DNA of 15,194 nucleotides from Planctomycetota bacterium. Lineage in GTDB: Bacteria > Planctomycetota > Planctomycetia > Planctomycetales > Planctomycetaceae. This document shows positions 1-6,049 of the stretch, piece after piece. The translations under genes and the position numbers were made by a program. The stretch lies in assembly GCA_029977045.1 (NCBI GenBank), contig JAPOLP010000041.1, positions 1-15,194 of the forward strand. The letters run 5' to 3'. Under the pieces are notes generated by a model. It did not search any database. It worked only from the letters and a program-made list of their open reading frames with translations, and was not told the DNA's origin. Numbering within the stretch: the first letter of the stretch is position 1; every line of letters starts with the position of its first letter.

Positions 1-55
1 CAATCAGGATGAAGGCGACTGTCTCATCCGTCGAACGCTCTTTCCGCGATCGGCT

Positions 56-74
56 CATCTCGCGGAGCGAGATG
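56..74 (-). terminator. Hairpin 20-38 nt past the HEAT-repeat gene, terminator-like
   Basis: The arms CATCTCGC and GCGAGATG are perfect reverse complements (8 bp) around a 3-base loop. The hairpin sits just downstream of the minus-strand stop at 94-96. On the minus strand no T-run follows, so it is not a textbook intrinsic terminator; it could be a U-independent terminator or a 3'-end protecting structure. The remainder of bases 1-93 shows no gene. Confidence 0.45.
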
Positions 75-93
75 GCTACTTTGGGCACTCGTC

Positions 94-1584
94 TTAACGT
101 GACATGCCGGCGAGTTGCGCCTTCTGGATTTGCTCCAGTGCAGTGCGGGCGGCGTCACGAACAGACGGGTCTGCGTCGCTGGTGCAGGACTGCACGATGT
201 CGGCGATGCTGCCGGCGTATGTTGCGACGCGGGCGACGATGCCCAGCGAGCGTTCCCTGACCGTGGGGTTGCTGCTGTTGAGCTGTTCGACCAGGACGGG
301 CAGGCTGGCCTGGATCGCGGCGCCCATATTGATCAGCGCTTCGACACACCTGGCGGCGAACTGATCTGAGGAATTGGTGGCAGCGCCAATCAATGCCGGC
401 GCGGCAGTCGCGGCGGTTGGTCCCATGTAGGCCAGCGCGCGGGCGGCGAGTAGTCGGTCCGCCTCCGTTGGACTCTGAAGCTTCTGTTCGATCGCGGAAA
501 CGTACGTGGCGTCGATCGGGCCGAGTCGGCCAAGTGACCGCGCGGCGGCCAGCTGATTCGCCTCGTACTTGTCGTCGAACAGAGCGATCAGTCCGCGAGC
601 GGCGTCGGCGGCCTTTGGTCCAAGCATTCCGACAGCCTCGGCGGCCGCGTGCCGGACGGAACCTCGATTATGAGCAAGCAACTGAATGAGCTGCCGGATT
701 GCGTCAGCGTCGAACAGGCCGACCTGCCCGCACGCTCGCGCCGCCGCAGCCTGCACTCCATAGTCGCGGTCGGAAAGCAGTCGGGCGATCTTTGACGCGG
801 TCGCGGAAGCTGGTTCGCCGATCTTTCCGAGTGCTTCCGCGACAGCCTGCCGCACGTCTCGCGATGTGTCTTCGAGAATCTCACTGAGTGGTCCGGCGGC
901 TTTTGCGGCATCGCGGCCCATTTCGCCGAGAGCCTTTGCGGCGGCAACGCGAACTCCGTTGTCCTCGCGACCGAGTTGCTCGATGAGTTTCGGAACAAAG
1001 ACTTTGGTGATGGGGCCAATCCGACCGACGGCTTCGCCAGCGGCCTCGCGAACGGACTTTTCGATGTGACCCACCAGGCCGATCAGTTCCGGGACGAACC
1101 CCTTCGCTGGAGGCCCGATCTGGCCGAGTGCTGTTGCCGCCGCAGCGACGACTCGAAGGTTATCGTCATCGAGCAGGCTTCCGATCGCGTCGACTGCCGG
1201 CTCGCCTGCCGCACCGAGAGCGCCAATCGCTTTTAGGAATCCAACCCGAACATCGGGCGGAGCCGTAGCCAGATTGTGCTGCAGTGTTGTGAGAGCCGCT
1301 GCGGCTGATGGTCCGACTTGGGCGAGTGCTTCGGCGGCGGCGATGCGGAGTCCGACTGCGCCGCTTTTGAGTTGTTCCGTCGCCGGTTGGACAACTGCCG
1401 GGCCACAGACGGTGATTGCAGTCAGAGTCGCATTGCGAGTTTGCTGATCGGCGGCAGCCAGTGTCGCGATCAGTTGCTTCGCTGCGGATGCCGATCCACT
1501 CGAACCGAGCTTTTCAATCATCCCTGTCCGCAGAGATGCTGGCAGGAAGGCTGCACGTGAGAGAAATCCAAAAACGCCGTTCAT
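94..1584 (-). CDS. HEAT-repeat (PBS-lyase-like) scaffold protein
   Basis: A 496-residue protein made almost entirely of about a dozen HEAT-like helical repeats of roughly 38 residues. They recur as patterns such as VRxAAAxALGxIG (ALGQIGPPAK, AVGRIGPITK, ALGEMGRDAA, ALGKIGEPAS, AVGMLGPKAA, SLGRLGPIDA). Such solenoids act as protein-binding scaffolds; the PBS-lyase HEAT family also includes phycobilin lyases, but no catalytic residues or photosynthetic context are seen, so no enzyme role is proposed. No convincing signal peptide or membrane segment is present. I chose the ATG at 1584. The frame stays open to a TTG at 1722, but that extension is Arg/Pro/Ser-rich and not repeat-like. No clear Shine-Dalgarno precedes either start. 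It is the last gene of the minus-strand series, 190 bp after the VCBS gene, so it may have its own promoter. Partner unknown. Confidence 0.88.
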   Translation of the reverse strand: MNGVFGFLSRAAFLPASLRTGMIEKLGSSGSASAAKQLIATLAAADQQTRNATLTAITVCGPAVVQPATEQLKSGAVGLRIAAAEALAQVGPSAAAALTTLQHNLATAPPDVRVGFLKAIGALGAAGEPAVDAIGSLLDDDNLRVVAAAATALGQIGPPAKGFVPELIGLVGHIEKSVREAAGEAVGRIGPITKVFVPKLIEQLGREDNGVRVAAAKALGEMGRDAAKAAGPLSEILEDTSRDVRQAVAEALGKIGEPASATASKIARLLSDRDYGVQAAAARACGQVGLFDADAIRQLIQLLAHNRGSVRHAAAEAVGMLGPKAADAARGLIALFDDKYEANQLAAARSLGRLGPIDATYVSAIEQKLQSPTEADRLLAARALAYMGPTAATAAPALIGAATNSSDQFAARCVEALINMGAAIQASLPVLVEQLNSSNPTVRERSLGIVARVATYAGSIADIVQSCTSDADPSVRDAARTALEQIQKAQLAGMSR

Positions 1585-1605
1585 CGGAATTGTGCTCGGG
1601 TGTTG

Positions 1606-1619
1606 TTCGCGATCGCGAA
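1606..1619. promoter_or_regulatory. 14-bp perfect palindrome upstream of the HEAT gene
   Basis: TTCGCGATCGCGAA is its own reverse complement. It lies 22-35 bp upstream of the chosen HEAT-gene ATG (1584) and contains the octamer GCGATCGC. Its position suits an operator or methylation-sensitive site, but no promoter hexamers could be read next to it with confidence, and GATC-rich palindromes are not rare in GC-rich DNA. Confidence 0.3.
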
Positions 1620-1739
1620 TGGGGAACGGATTGGCACGACACGGGGAGACGGTCCTTGAAAGGTGTGTCGGGATCAAGCGCTCGGTGAGAGGAATCCGCG
1701 GACGTGTTGCTGCGGAATGCAATAGGCAAGCCGGTCCTG

Positions 1740-1761
1740 CCAGTCATCAGGGATTGACTGG
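1740..1761 (-). terminator. Hairpin 14-35 nt past the VCBS gene
   Basis: The arms CCAGTCA and TGACTGG pair perfectly (7 bp) around an 8-base loop, directly downstream of the VCBS gene's stop (1775-1777). On the minus strand it is followed by mixed sequence rather than a T-run. It could end or attenuate transcription of the RR-FHA-VCBS series before the HEAT gene. Confidence 0.4.
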
Positions 1762-1774
1762 TCGGAAGCGAGGC

Positions 1775-3019
1775 TCAGTGTGACGAGGCGGGCTGCTTCG
1801 CGGGATTCTCATACCAGATCACGCCCAGGTTTGTTCGTTCTTCGCAGGTGATCACGTCGAGATCGCCGTCGGCGTCGAGGTCGAGAAGTTGCAGCAGGTC
1901 GAACTTGACGCCTTCGGGGCCACTGATCGAGTGGCGGCGGAGTTCGTTCTTTTCAAGCGACAGCCAGAAGACTCCGTGCCGGTCGCCGTTTGCCTGCTCG
2001 CAGGAAAAAACGAAGTCAGGTCGACCGTCCAGATCGACGTCGCAGACGCGGACGCTCTTTGCTGTGCCGATTGCATCTGGTTCGGAGAGCAGCTGCCGGT
2101 TCGTCCTCCAGCCGGCTGTGGTCTCGGCACGGATGAATTGCCGAATCTCGACCGATTTCACTGCAGCGAAGATCTCTGACGGCGGACTGTCGGGTTGGTC
2201 GCGCCGAGTAAGCACGTCGATAAACATCGTTTCGCAGTCGTCGCCGCCGACGGGATGTTCGATCCACTTGGCGCCGTTTCGGCTGGCAGCCTGACCGGGA
2301 TTCTCAAGCCACAGGACCTTGCGGTTTGCTCCTTTGCGGTCCGACGCGACGACGACGAAATCGCCGCCACCATCCATGTCGCGGGCGAGGAGTGACATGA
2401 TCCACCCGGAGTCTCGCAGGCGGTGATATTTCCACGCATCGACGTCGCGCGGATTGTCTGGCGATTCCAGCCAGCCAATCGAACCGTTGGTGCCTTTCGA
2501 GCTGACGATCAGGTCGACGCCGTTGCGGCCATCGACGTCCAGCGGCAAGGCGAACATCCAGAGCTGCTCGTTTTGCGTGGCGGGAAATGCCTGCGTCTTC
2601 CAGGCGGACTCGTTGAGGTAATCTTCTGCTTCGATCGGTGCCCAGTGGACGAATATCGTTCGCGTTTTGCCTTCGCACGAACTGACCACGTCGACAGCGC
2701 CGTCGCCATCGAGGTCCGCGAACACGGCGTCTTCCGGAGACTTCACTTTGCCGACAGTGACGGCGGGCCAGGGCAGTGTCGCGCGTTGCGGGCCGGGATT
2801 GAGATAAACGCGGATGACGCCGCCTTCTTCCCAGCCGGTGGTCATGTCCAGAAGGCCGTCACCGTTGACGTCAGCAAGTCGGACGCCGTCGGCTCCGCGC
2901 GACGAGTTGTCGATCGTGTGACGCTGCCAGGGAACGTCTTCTGCTGCGGTGGCCTGCTGCGCTGGTTGTGTGCAGAGAGTCCCGGCCAATACGGCAAGGA
3001 TGGGCATCGCCAGTCGCAT
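1775..3019 (-). CDS. Exported VCBS/FG-GAP repeat protein
   Basis: A 414-residue protein with an N-terminal signal peptide: short basic start, hydrophobic core around residues 4-16, and Ala-rich cleavage region near residues 23-26. The mature part carries several Asp-rich FG-GAP/VCBS calcium-binding motifs: DVNGDGLLD (50-58), DLDGDGAVD (102-110), DVDGRNGVD (161-169), DMDGGGD (214-220), DVDLDGRPD (327-335) and DLDADGDLD (380-388). These recur with beta-strand spacing and repeats of WLE(S/N)P and WYENP, as expected for a seven-bladed beta-propeller. Family knowledge: such propellers bind Ca2+ and mediate surface or periplasmic interactions; planctomycetes have many. No catalytic domain is visible, so the ligand is unknown. 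The ATG at 3019 follows the FHA gene by 53 bp, consistent with co-transcription. The Shine-Dalgarno is weak. A Cys at residue 16 lacks a proper lipobox, so type I cleavage is favoured. Confidence 0.88.
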   Translation of the reverse strand: MRLAMPILAVLAGTLCTQPAQQATAAEDVPWQRHTIDNSSRGADGVRLADVNGDGLLDMTTGWEEGGVIRVYLNPGPQRATLPWPAVTVGKVKSPEDAVFADLDGDGAVDVVSSCEGKTRTIFVHWAPIEAEDYLNESAWKTQAFPATQNEQLWMFALPLDVDGRNGVDLIVSSKGTNGSIGWLESPDNPRDVDAWKYHRLRDSGWIMSLLARDMDGGGDFVVVASDRKGANRKVLWLENPGQAASRNGAKWIEHPVGGDDCETMFIDVLTRRDQPDSPPSEIFAAVKSVEIRQFIRAETTAGWRTNRQLLSEPDAIGTAKSVRVCDVDLDGRPDFVFSCEQANGDRHGVFWLSLEKNELRRHSISGPEGVKFDLLQLLDLDADGDLDVITCEERTNLGVIWYENPAKQPASSH

Positions 3020-3072
3020 GAAGCTGCTTTCTGCGTCGGAGCGGGAGTTGGCGGTTGGTCGTGTCCTGCTGC

Positions 3073-3615
3073 TTAGTTGGCTTCGCCCGCCGCCTTCAGT
3101 TCCAGATGCCGCTGGATAATGTCCTGAGCCTCTTCCGCGACGGATGTAAACGTCTTCTTTGCAGCCTTGCCAGCGACTGGATGGATGGCCGTGTCGTCGT
3201 CAGTGGCGGCCTTGATCGTGTGCGTGTCGCCCGAGTTCTCAGACAGCCAGTTGGCGATGTCGTCTTCGCCGGCCTGGCCGGACGCCGGGGCTGCAGGTTT
3301 GCTGACGGCTTTCGTGACTTCGGTCGGCTCCGTTTGAACCTTAAACCGCATCGGACCGATCTGAAGTTCGTCGCCATCATTCAGGACGACGTCGCCATTA
3401 ATTGCCTGGCCATTCACCAGCGTTCCGTTGCGGCTGCCGAGGTCGCGGATGCTGATTCGGCCCTCAGTCATAGTGAGGCGACAGTGCTGGCGGCTGACTT
3501 CCTCAGTTTTCAGAGTGATGTTGCATTCTTCGGAACGCCCAACGATGACGTCTCGTTCGGGAAGCGTCAGTCGTTTGCCCTGATGTTTGCCAGTGAGGAT
3601 TAAAAGCTTTGCCAT
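3073..3615 (-). CDS. Small FHA-domain phosphothreonine-binding protein
   Basis: A 180-residue cytoplasmic protein. The FHA domain spans about residues 3-94 and has the conserved phosphothreonine-binding residues: GRSEEC (26-31), SRQHC (41-45) and the RDLGSRNGT stretch with NG at 68-69. The remaining ~85 residues form an acidic, Thr-rich linker (around 118-146, with THTIK and DDDT) and a predicted helical tail (about 155-176). No other domain is recognised. Family knowledge: FHA proteins read phosphothreonine marks left by Ser/Thr kinases. The ATG at 3615 is chosen because GGGAG lies 6 bases upstream; an in-frame TTG at 3636 would add seven residues and place that Shine-Dalgarno inside the gene. 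The 75-bp gap after the response regulator and 53-bp gap before the VCBS gene suggest an operon. A 5-bp hairpin (3627-3641) abuts the Shine-Dalgarno and could affect translation. Its kinase partner is not in the window. Confidence 0.9.
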   Translation of the reverse strand: MAKLLILTGKHQGKRLTLPERDVIVGRSEECNITLKTEEVSRQHCRLTMTEGRISIRDLGSRNGTLVNGQAINGDVVLNDGDELQIGPMRFKVQTEPTEVTKAVSKPAAPASGQAGEDDIANWLSENSGDTHTIKAATDDDTAIHPVAGKAAKKTFTSVAEEAQDIIQRHLELKAAGEAN

Positions 3616-3690
3616 CACGTACTCCCGAGAACGCAATTCTCATTCGCGAGGTCTCCGGCAACCAATCCGGATCGCCCGCGAGGCCCAGGG

Positions 3691-4248
3691 TCAGTCGTGA
3701 AACGGTACGACCAACGGATCTCCGCAGTCGGGGCAGGTCATTGTTCGGCCCCGGTGTCGCTGACTGAGTTTGAATTTCTTGCCGCAGCGGCAGCGGAACC
3801 GGATGCGATCGTCGCTTACCGCGTTTCCGAGGTGTGTCCGTTCCCAGACTTCCTGCGCGATTTCGTTGATCTGGCTCAGAAGAAAAGCCGGATTGTAAGG
3901 CTTGGTGAGATATCCGTCGGCACCAACGCGAGTCGCCAGACTGCGGGCGTCGTCGAGCGTGATCTCGGTCAGCACGAGAACGGGAACGGCACTGTTCCAC
4001 TGCTTCATACGTTCGCAGATTTCAAAGCCGCTCTGGCCGGGAAGAATCAGATCCAGAATGACGAAATCCGGCTTGTACATCTGGAATGATGACTGAGCCT
4101 GGCCGCCGTCTTTGGCCGTCTGAACCTGAAAGCCGTTCTCCTGCAGCAGGTTTTTCAGTTCGGCAGCCTGCTCGTGATCGTCTTCGACGATCAGAATCCG
4201 AGTCGCGATGGCTCCTGCCGATTCACCCGCCAGGAAGTTATCCAGCAT
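3691..4248 (-). CDS. Response-regulator receiver protein with C-terminal zinc ribbon
   Basis: A 185-residue protein. The CheY-like receiver domain covers about residues 16-135, with acidic pair D23-D24 (VEDD), phospho-acceptor D66 (VILDLILPG), switch Thr94 (VLTE) and Lys116 followed by Pro (LTKPYNP). All active-site residues are intact, so phosphorylation by a histidine kinase is expected, but no kinase gene lies here. Instead of a DNA-binding or enzymatic output domain, the tail (about 150-182) is a four-cysteine ribbon: C153-x-C155 and C172-x2-C175, in FRCRCGKKF and TCPDCG, resembling short zinc ribbons frequent in planctomycete proteins. The output is therefore probably a protein or nucleic-acid contact; this is inference. 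The start at 4248 (ATG) has GGAG eight bases upstream; a TTG two codons earlier is less likely. It is the first gene of the minus-strand series and is divergent from the trkA-like gene. Confidence 0.9.
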   Translation of the reverse strand: MLDNFLAGESAGAIATRILIVEDDHEQAAELKNLLQENGFQVQTAKDGGQAQSSFQMYKPDFVILDLILPGQSGFEICERMKQWNSAVPVLVLTEITLDDARSLATRVGADGYLTKPYNPAFLLSQINEIAQEVWERTHLGNAVSDDRIRFRCRCGKKFKLSQRHRGRTMTCPDCGDPLVVPFHD

Positions 4249-4570
4249 GGTCAAGGCTCCGCGATGGGACGTGGCGTGTTGTCCTTTTCATCGGCTCCTG
4301 ACAACTTGTATCAGGAAGAAATCGAAATCTCATGATACTTTCGCAGACTGGATTCCAGAAGGGCGAGATGCTTTCGCGCCAAAACTCGATTGGTTCCCGA
4401 ATCGCCGTCGTTCACAATCCCGGTACGACTGTCGGTACCTGACAGGCCCGGTTTCGTCGCGAGCCCGGTTTTTCAGATACCGCAGGAGATGAGTTCGAGT
4501 TACATCGAGAAGCAGACCATACCCCCCCAGTCTGCGGCGGCAGTGCCGAATTCGCAGAATCGGAAGTGCG
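4249..4570. other. 322-bp divergent intergenic region with several small dyads
   Basis: No convincing gene lies here. It must hold start signals for both flanking genes. Dyads seen: TCCTGA/TCAGGA at 4296-4301 and 4311-4316; palindrome CTGGATTCCAG at 4348-4358; GGTACGACTGTCGGTACC at 4422-4439 (near-palindrome with one bulged G); and GCAGAC/GTCTGC at 4512-4517 and 4530-4535 with seven C in the loop. GCCCGGTTT occurs twice as a direct repeat (4446-4454, 4463-4471). A minus-strand -10-like TATCAT (complement of 4332-4337) has only a poor -35 17 bp upstream, so the response-regulator promoter is not firmly located. Confidence 0.6.
4390..4418 (+). promoter_or_regulatory. Weak sigma-70-like promoter candidate for the trkA-like gene
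   Basis: TTGGTT (4390-4395), a 17-bp spacer and CACAAT (4413-4418) match the consensus hexamers at 3 of 6 and 4 of 6 positions. The near-palindrome at 4422-4439 would overlap the predicted transcription start, as an operator might. A leader of about 145 nt would result. Chance matches this good are common, so confidence is low. Confidence 0.25.
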
Positions 4571-5911
4571 ATGAATACGGTTATCTTCGGTGCTGGCACG
4601 GTTGGAACGTCGATCGCCGGACTGCTATGTGCCAACTGCCACAGCGTCAGCCTGGTGGATGCTTCGGCGAAGGCGCTGCAGGCGGTCGAAGAGCAGTTGG
4701 ACGTGCGGACGATCCGCGGTTCCGCCTGTGATTCGATCACGTTGTTCCAGGCGGGGGTTCAGAGTGCCGATCTGGTGCTGGCGGTCACCTCGACTGACGA
4801 GATCAATCTTGTTGGGGCCAGCCTTGCCCGAGCGATGGGGGCTCGGCGCAGCGTTGCTCGCGCGTTTAATCCGGCGTACCTCGATTCCAGCACCTTTGAT
4901 TACCGGCGGCATTTCGGCATCGATCGGCTGCTGAGTCTTGAGCGTCTGACTGCGTTGGAGCTTGCTCGCGCGATCCGGATGCCGAGCCTGTTCGCGGTCG
5001 AGAATTTTGCTCGCGGCGGCATCGAGGTGCAGGAACTGGCCGTGCAGAAAGGGTCGAAGGGGGCGGGTGTTCCACTGAAGGAGTTGCAGCTTCCGGCTGG
5101 AGTCCGCGTTGGGCTGATCTCGGGAACGAATCGGTGCGTGATCGCCGGGGCGAATGATGTGATTGAGGTCGGGGACCATGTCACGCTGATCGGAACCCAG
5201 GAAACCATTGAGAAGACGCGTCATGACTTTTTTGAGGCTCGTCATCCGCCGAAGCAGAATGTGATTATCGCTGGCGGTGGGGAGATCGGCTTCAACCTCG
5301 CGTCGATGCTGCAGAAGGGCCGTTTCAATGTGATCCTGATGGAAGCCGACGCCGACCGCTGTCAGTTCCTGGCCGAGCGGTTGCACGGCACGACGGTGCT
5401 CCATGCGGATGCGACAAGACAGGCCGAGATGCACGAAGCTCGCGTTGGCAAGGCAGATATTTTTGTCGCAGCGACCGGGCACGATGAGGACAACATTGTC
5501 TGCGGTGTTGAAGCTCGCGAACTTGGCTGCGAACGCATCCTGTCGATCGTCCGTCGCCCGGATTACGCGAACGTGCTGGAAAAAGTGGGTATCGACGCAG
5601 CCGTTAGTCCGCGCGAAGTGACTGCGCGGGAAGTGCTCGGCATGTTGCGAGGTGGCGTGATCATCGGAGGCTCGACGATATCCGGTGGCGACGCCGAGGT
5701 CTGGGAAGTCGAAATCGTCAAGGATGCTCCGGTCGTCGGAACGCCCCTGAAGAACATTGCTCTGCCAGGTAGCCTGATTGCCGCCATCGTTCGTGAGGAC
5801 TTCGTGAAGGTTCCTGGAGCTGACGACGAGCTGCGGCCAGGGGACACAGCGGTCGTTCTCGTTCATCACAACAGCGTGGCCGATACGCTGGCCCTGTTTG
5901 AACCGCGATGA
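4571..5911 (+). CDS. trkA: TrkA-like K+ uptake regulatory subunit (tandem RCK)
   Basis: A 446-residue protein with the duplicated architecture and length of full-size TrkA. The first Rossmann (RCK-N) domain has GAGTVG at residues 7-12 and acidic D30 at the end of the second strand. It is followed by an RCK-C (TrkA-C) domain at about 140-218 (GVPLKEL, VIEVGDHVTLIG). The second Rossmann has GGGEIG at 235-240 and E258, and a second RCK-C lies at about 375-444 (VVGTPLKNIALP, ELRPGDTAVVL). Family knowledge: TrkA sits on the cytoplasmic face of the TrkH/TrkG channel, binds NAD(H) or ATP/ADP, and gates K+ uptake. No TrkH/G/KtrB membrane gene is in the window, so the partner must be elsewhere. The ATG at 4571 is preceded closely by GGAAG. 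It is transcribed away from the response regulator. An 8-bp hairpin spans its stop codon. No key glycine is missing in either nucleotide site. Confidence 0.9.
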   Translation: MNTVIFGAGTVGTSIAGLLCANCHSVSLVDASAKALQAVEEQLDVRTIRGSACDSITLFQAGVQSADLVLAVTSTDEINLVGASLARAMGARRSVARAFNPAYLDSSTFDYRRHFGIDRLLSLERLTALELARAIRMPSLFAVENFARGGIEVQELAVQKGSKGAGVPLKELQLPAGVRVGLISGTNRCVIAGANDVIEVGDHVTLIGTQETIEKTRHDFFEARHPPKQNVIIAGGGEIGFNLASMLQKGRFNVILMEADADRCQFLAERLHGTTVLHADATRQAEMHEARVGKADIFVAATGHDEDNIVCGVEARELGCERILSIVRRPDYANVLEKVGIDAAVSPREVTAREVLGMLRGGVIIGGSTISGGDAEVWEVEIVKDAPVVGTPLKNIALPGSLIAAIVREDFVKVPGADDELRPGDTAVVLVHHNSVADTLALFEPR

Positions 5912-5922
5912 CTGATCGCGGT
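5902..5922 (+). terminator. Hairpin overlapping the trkA stop codon
   Basis: The arms ACCGCGAT (5902-5909) and ATCGCGGT (5915-5922) pair perfectly (8 bp, GC-rich) around the loop GACTG, so the stop codon TGA (5909-5911) is at the hairpin tip. No T-run follows. It may slow or end transcription before the phosphatase gene, or act at the level of mRNA stability or termination of translation. Confidence 0.4.
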
Positions 5923-5942
5923 GTCGGCGCGGCGTCTTCCGT

Positions 5943-5977
5943 GTGTGCGGCCTGATTGTTGAAGTGTGCGGGCCTGA
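5943..5977. repeat. Pair of imperfect direct repeats at a promoter
   Basis: GTGTGCGGCCTGA (5943-5955) and GTGTGCGGGCCTGA (5964-5977) differ only by one extra G. They start 21 bp apart, two helical turns, so a dimeric regulator could bind one face. The first copy lies just before the -35 candidate and the second inside the spacer of the promoter candidate at 5956-5984. Confidence 0.4.
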
Positions 5978-5984
5978 CTAGAAT
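5956..5984 (+). promoter_or_regulatory. Sigma-70-like promoter candidate for the FHA-GAF-phosphatase gene
   Basis: TTGTTG (5956-5961), a 17-bp spacer and TAGAAT (5979-5984) match the consensus at 3 of 6 and 5 of 6. Transcription would start near 5991, giving a leader of about 60 nt before the GTG at 6050. An ATCGG/CCGAT dyad (5983-5999) lies at the predicted start site. Confidence 0.4.
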
Positions 5985-6049
5985 CGGCTGCTTTCCGATG
6001 TGCGATTTGCCTGTTCCGTCCCGCGTAGTCTGATTCTCAGAGGCCGTCC

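Noticed and set aside
1585..1722. N-terminal extension of the HEAT protein to the TTG at 1722
   Set aside because: The added 46 residues are not repeat-like, TTG is the less likely start and no Shine-Dalgarno precedes it.
3616..3690. Promoter for the FHA gene (TTGGTT-N18-GAGAAT on the minus strand)
   Set aside because: Matches are poor (3 of 6 and 4 of 6) with an 18-bp spacer. The 75-bp gap is more simply read as intra-operon.
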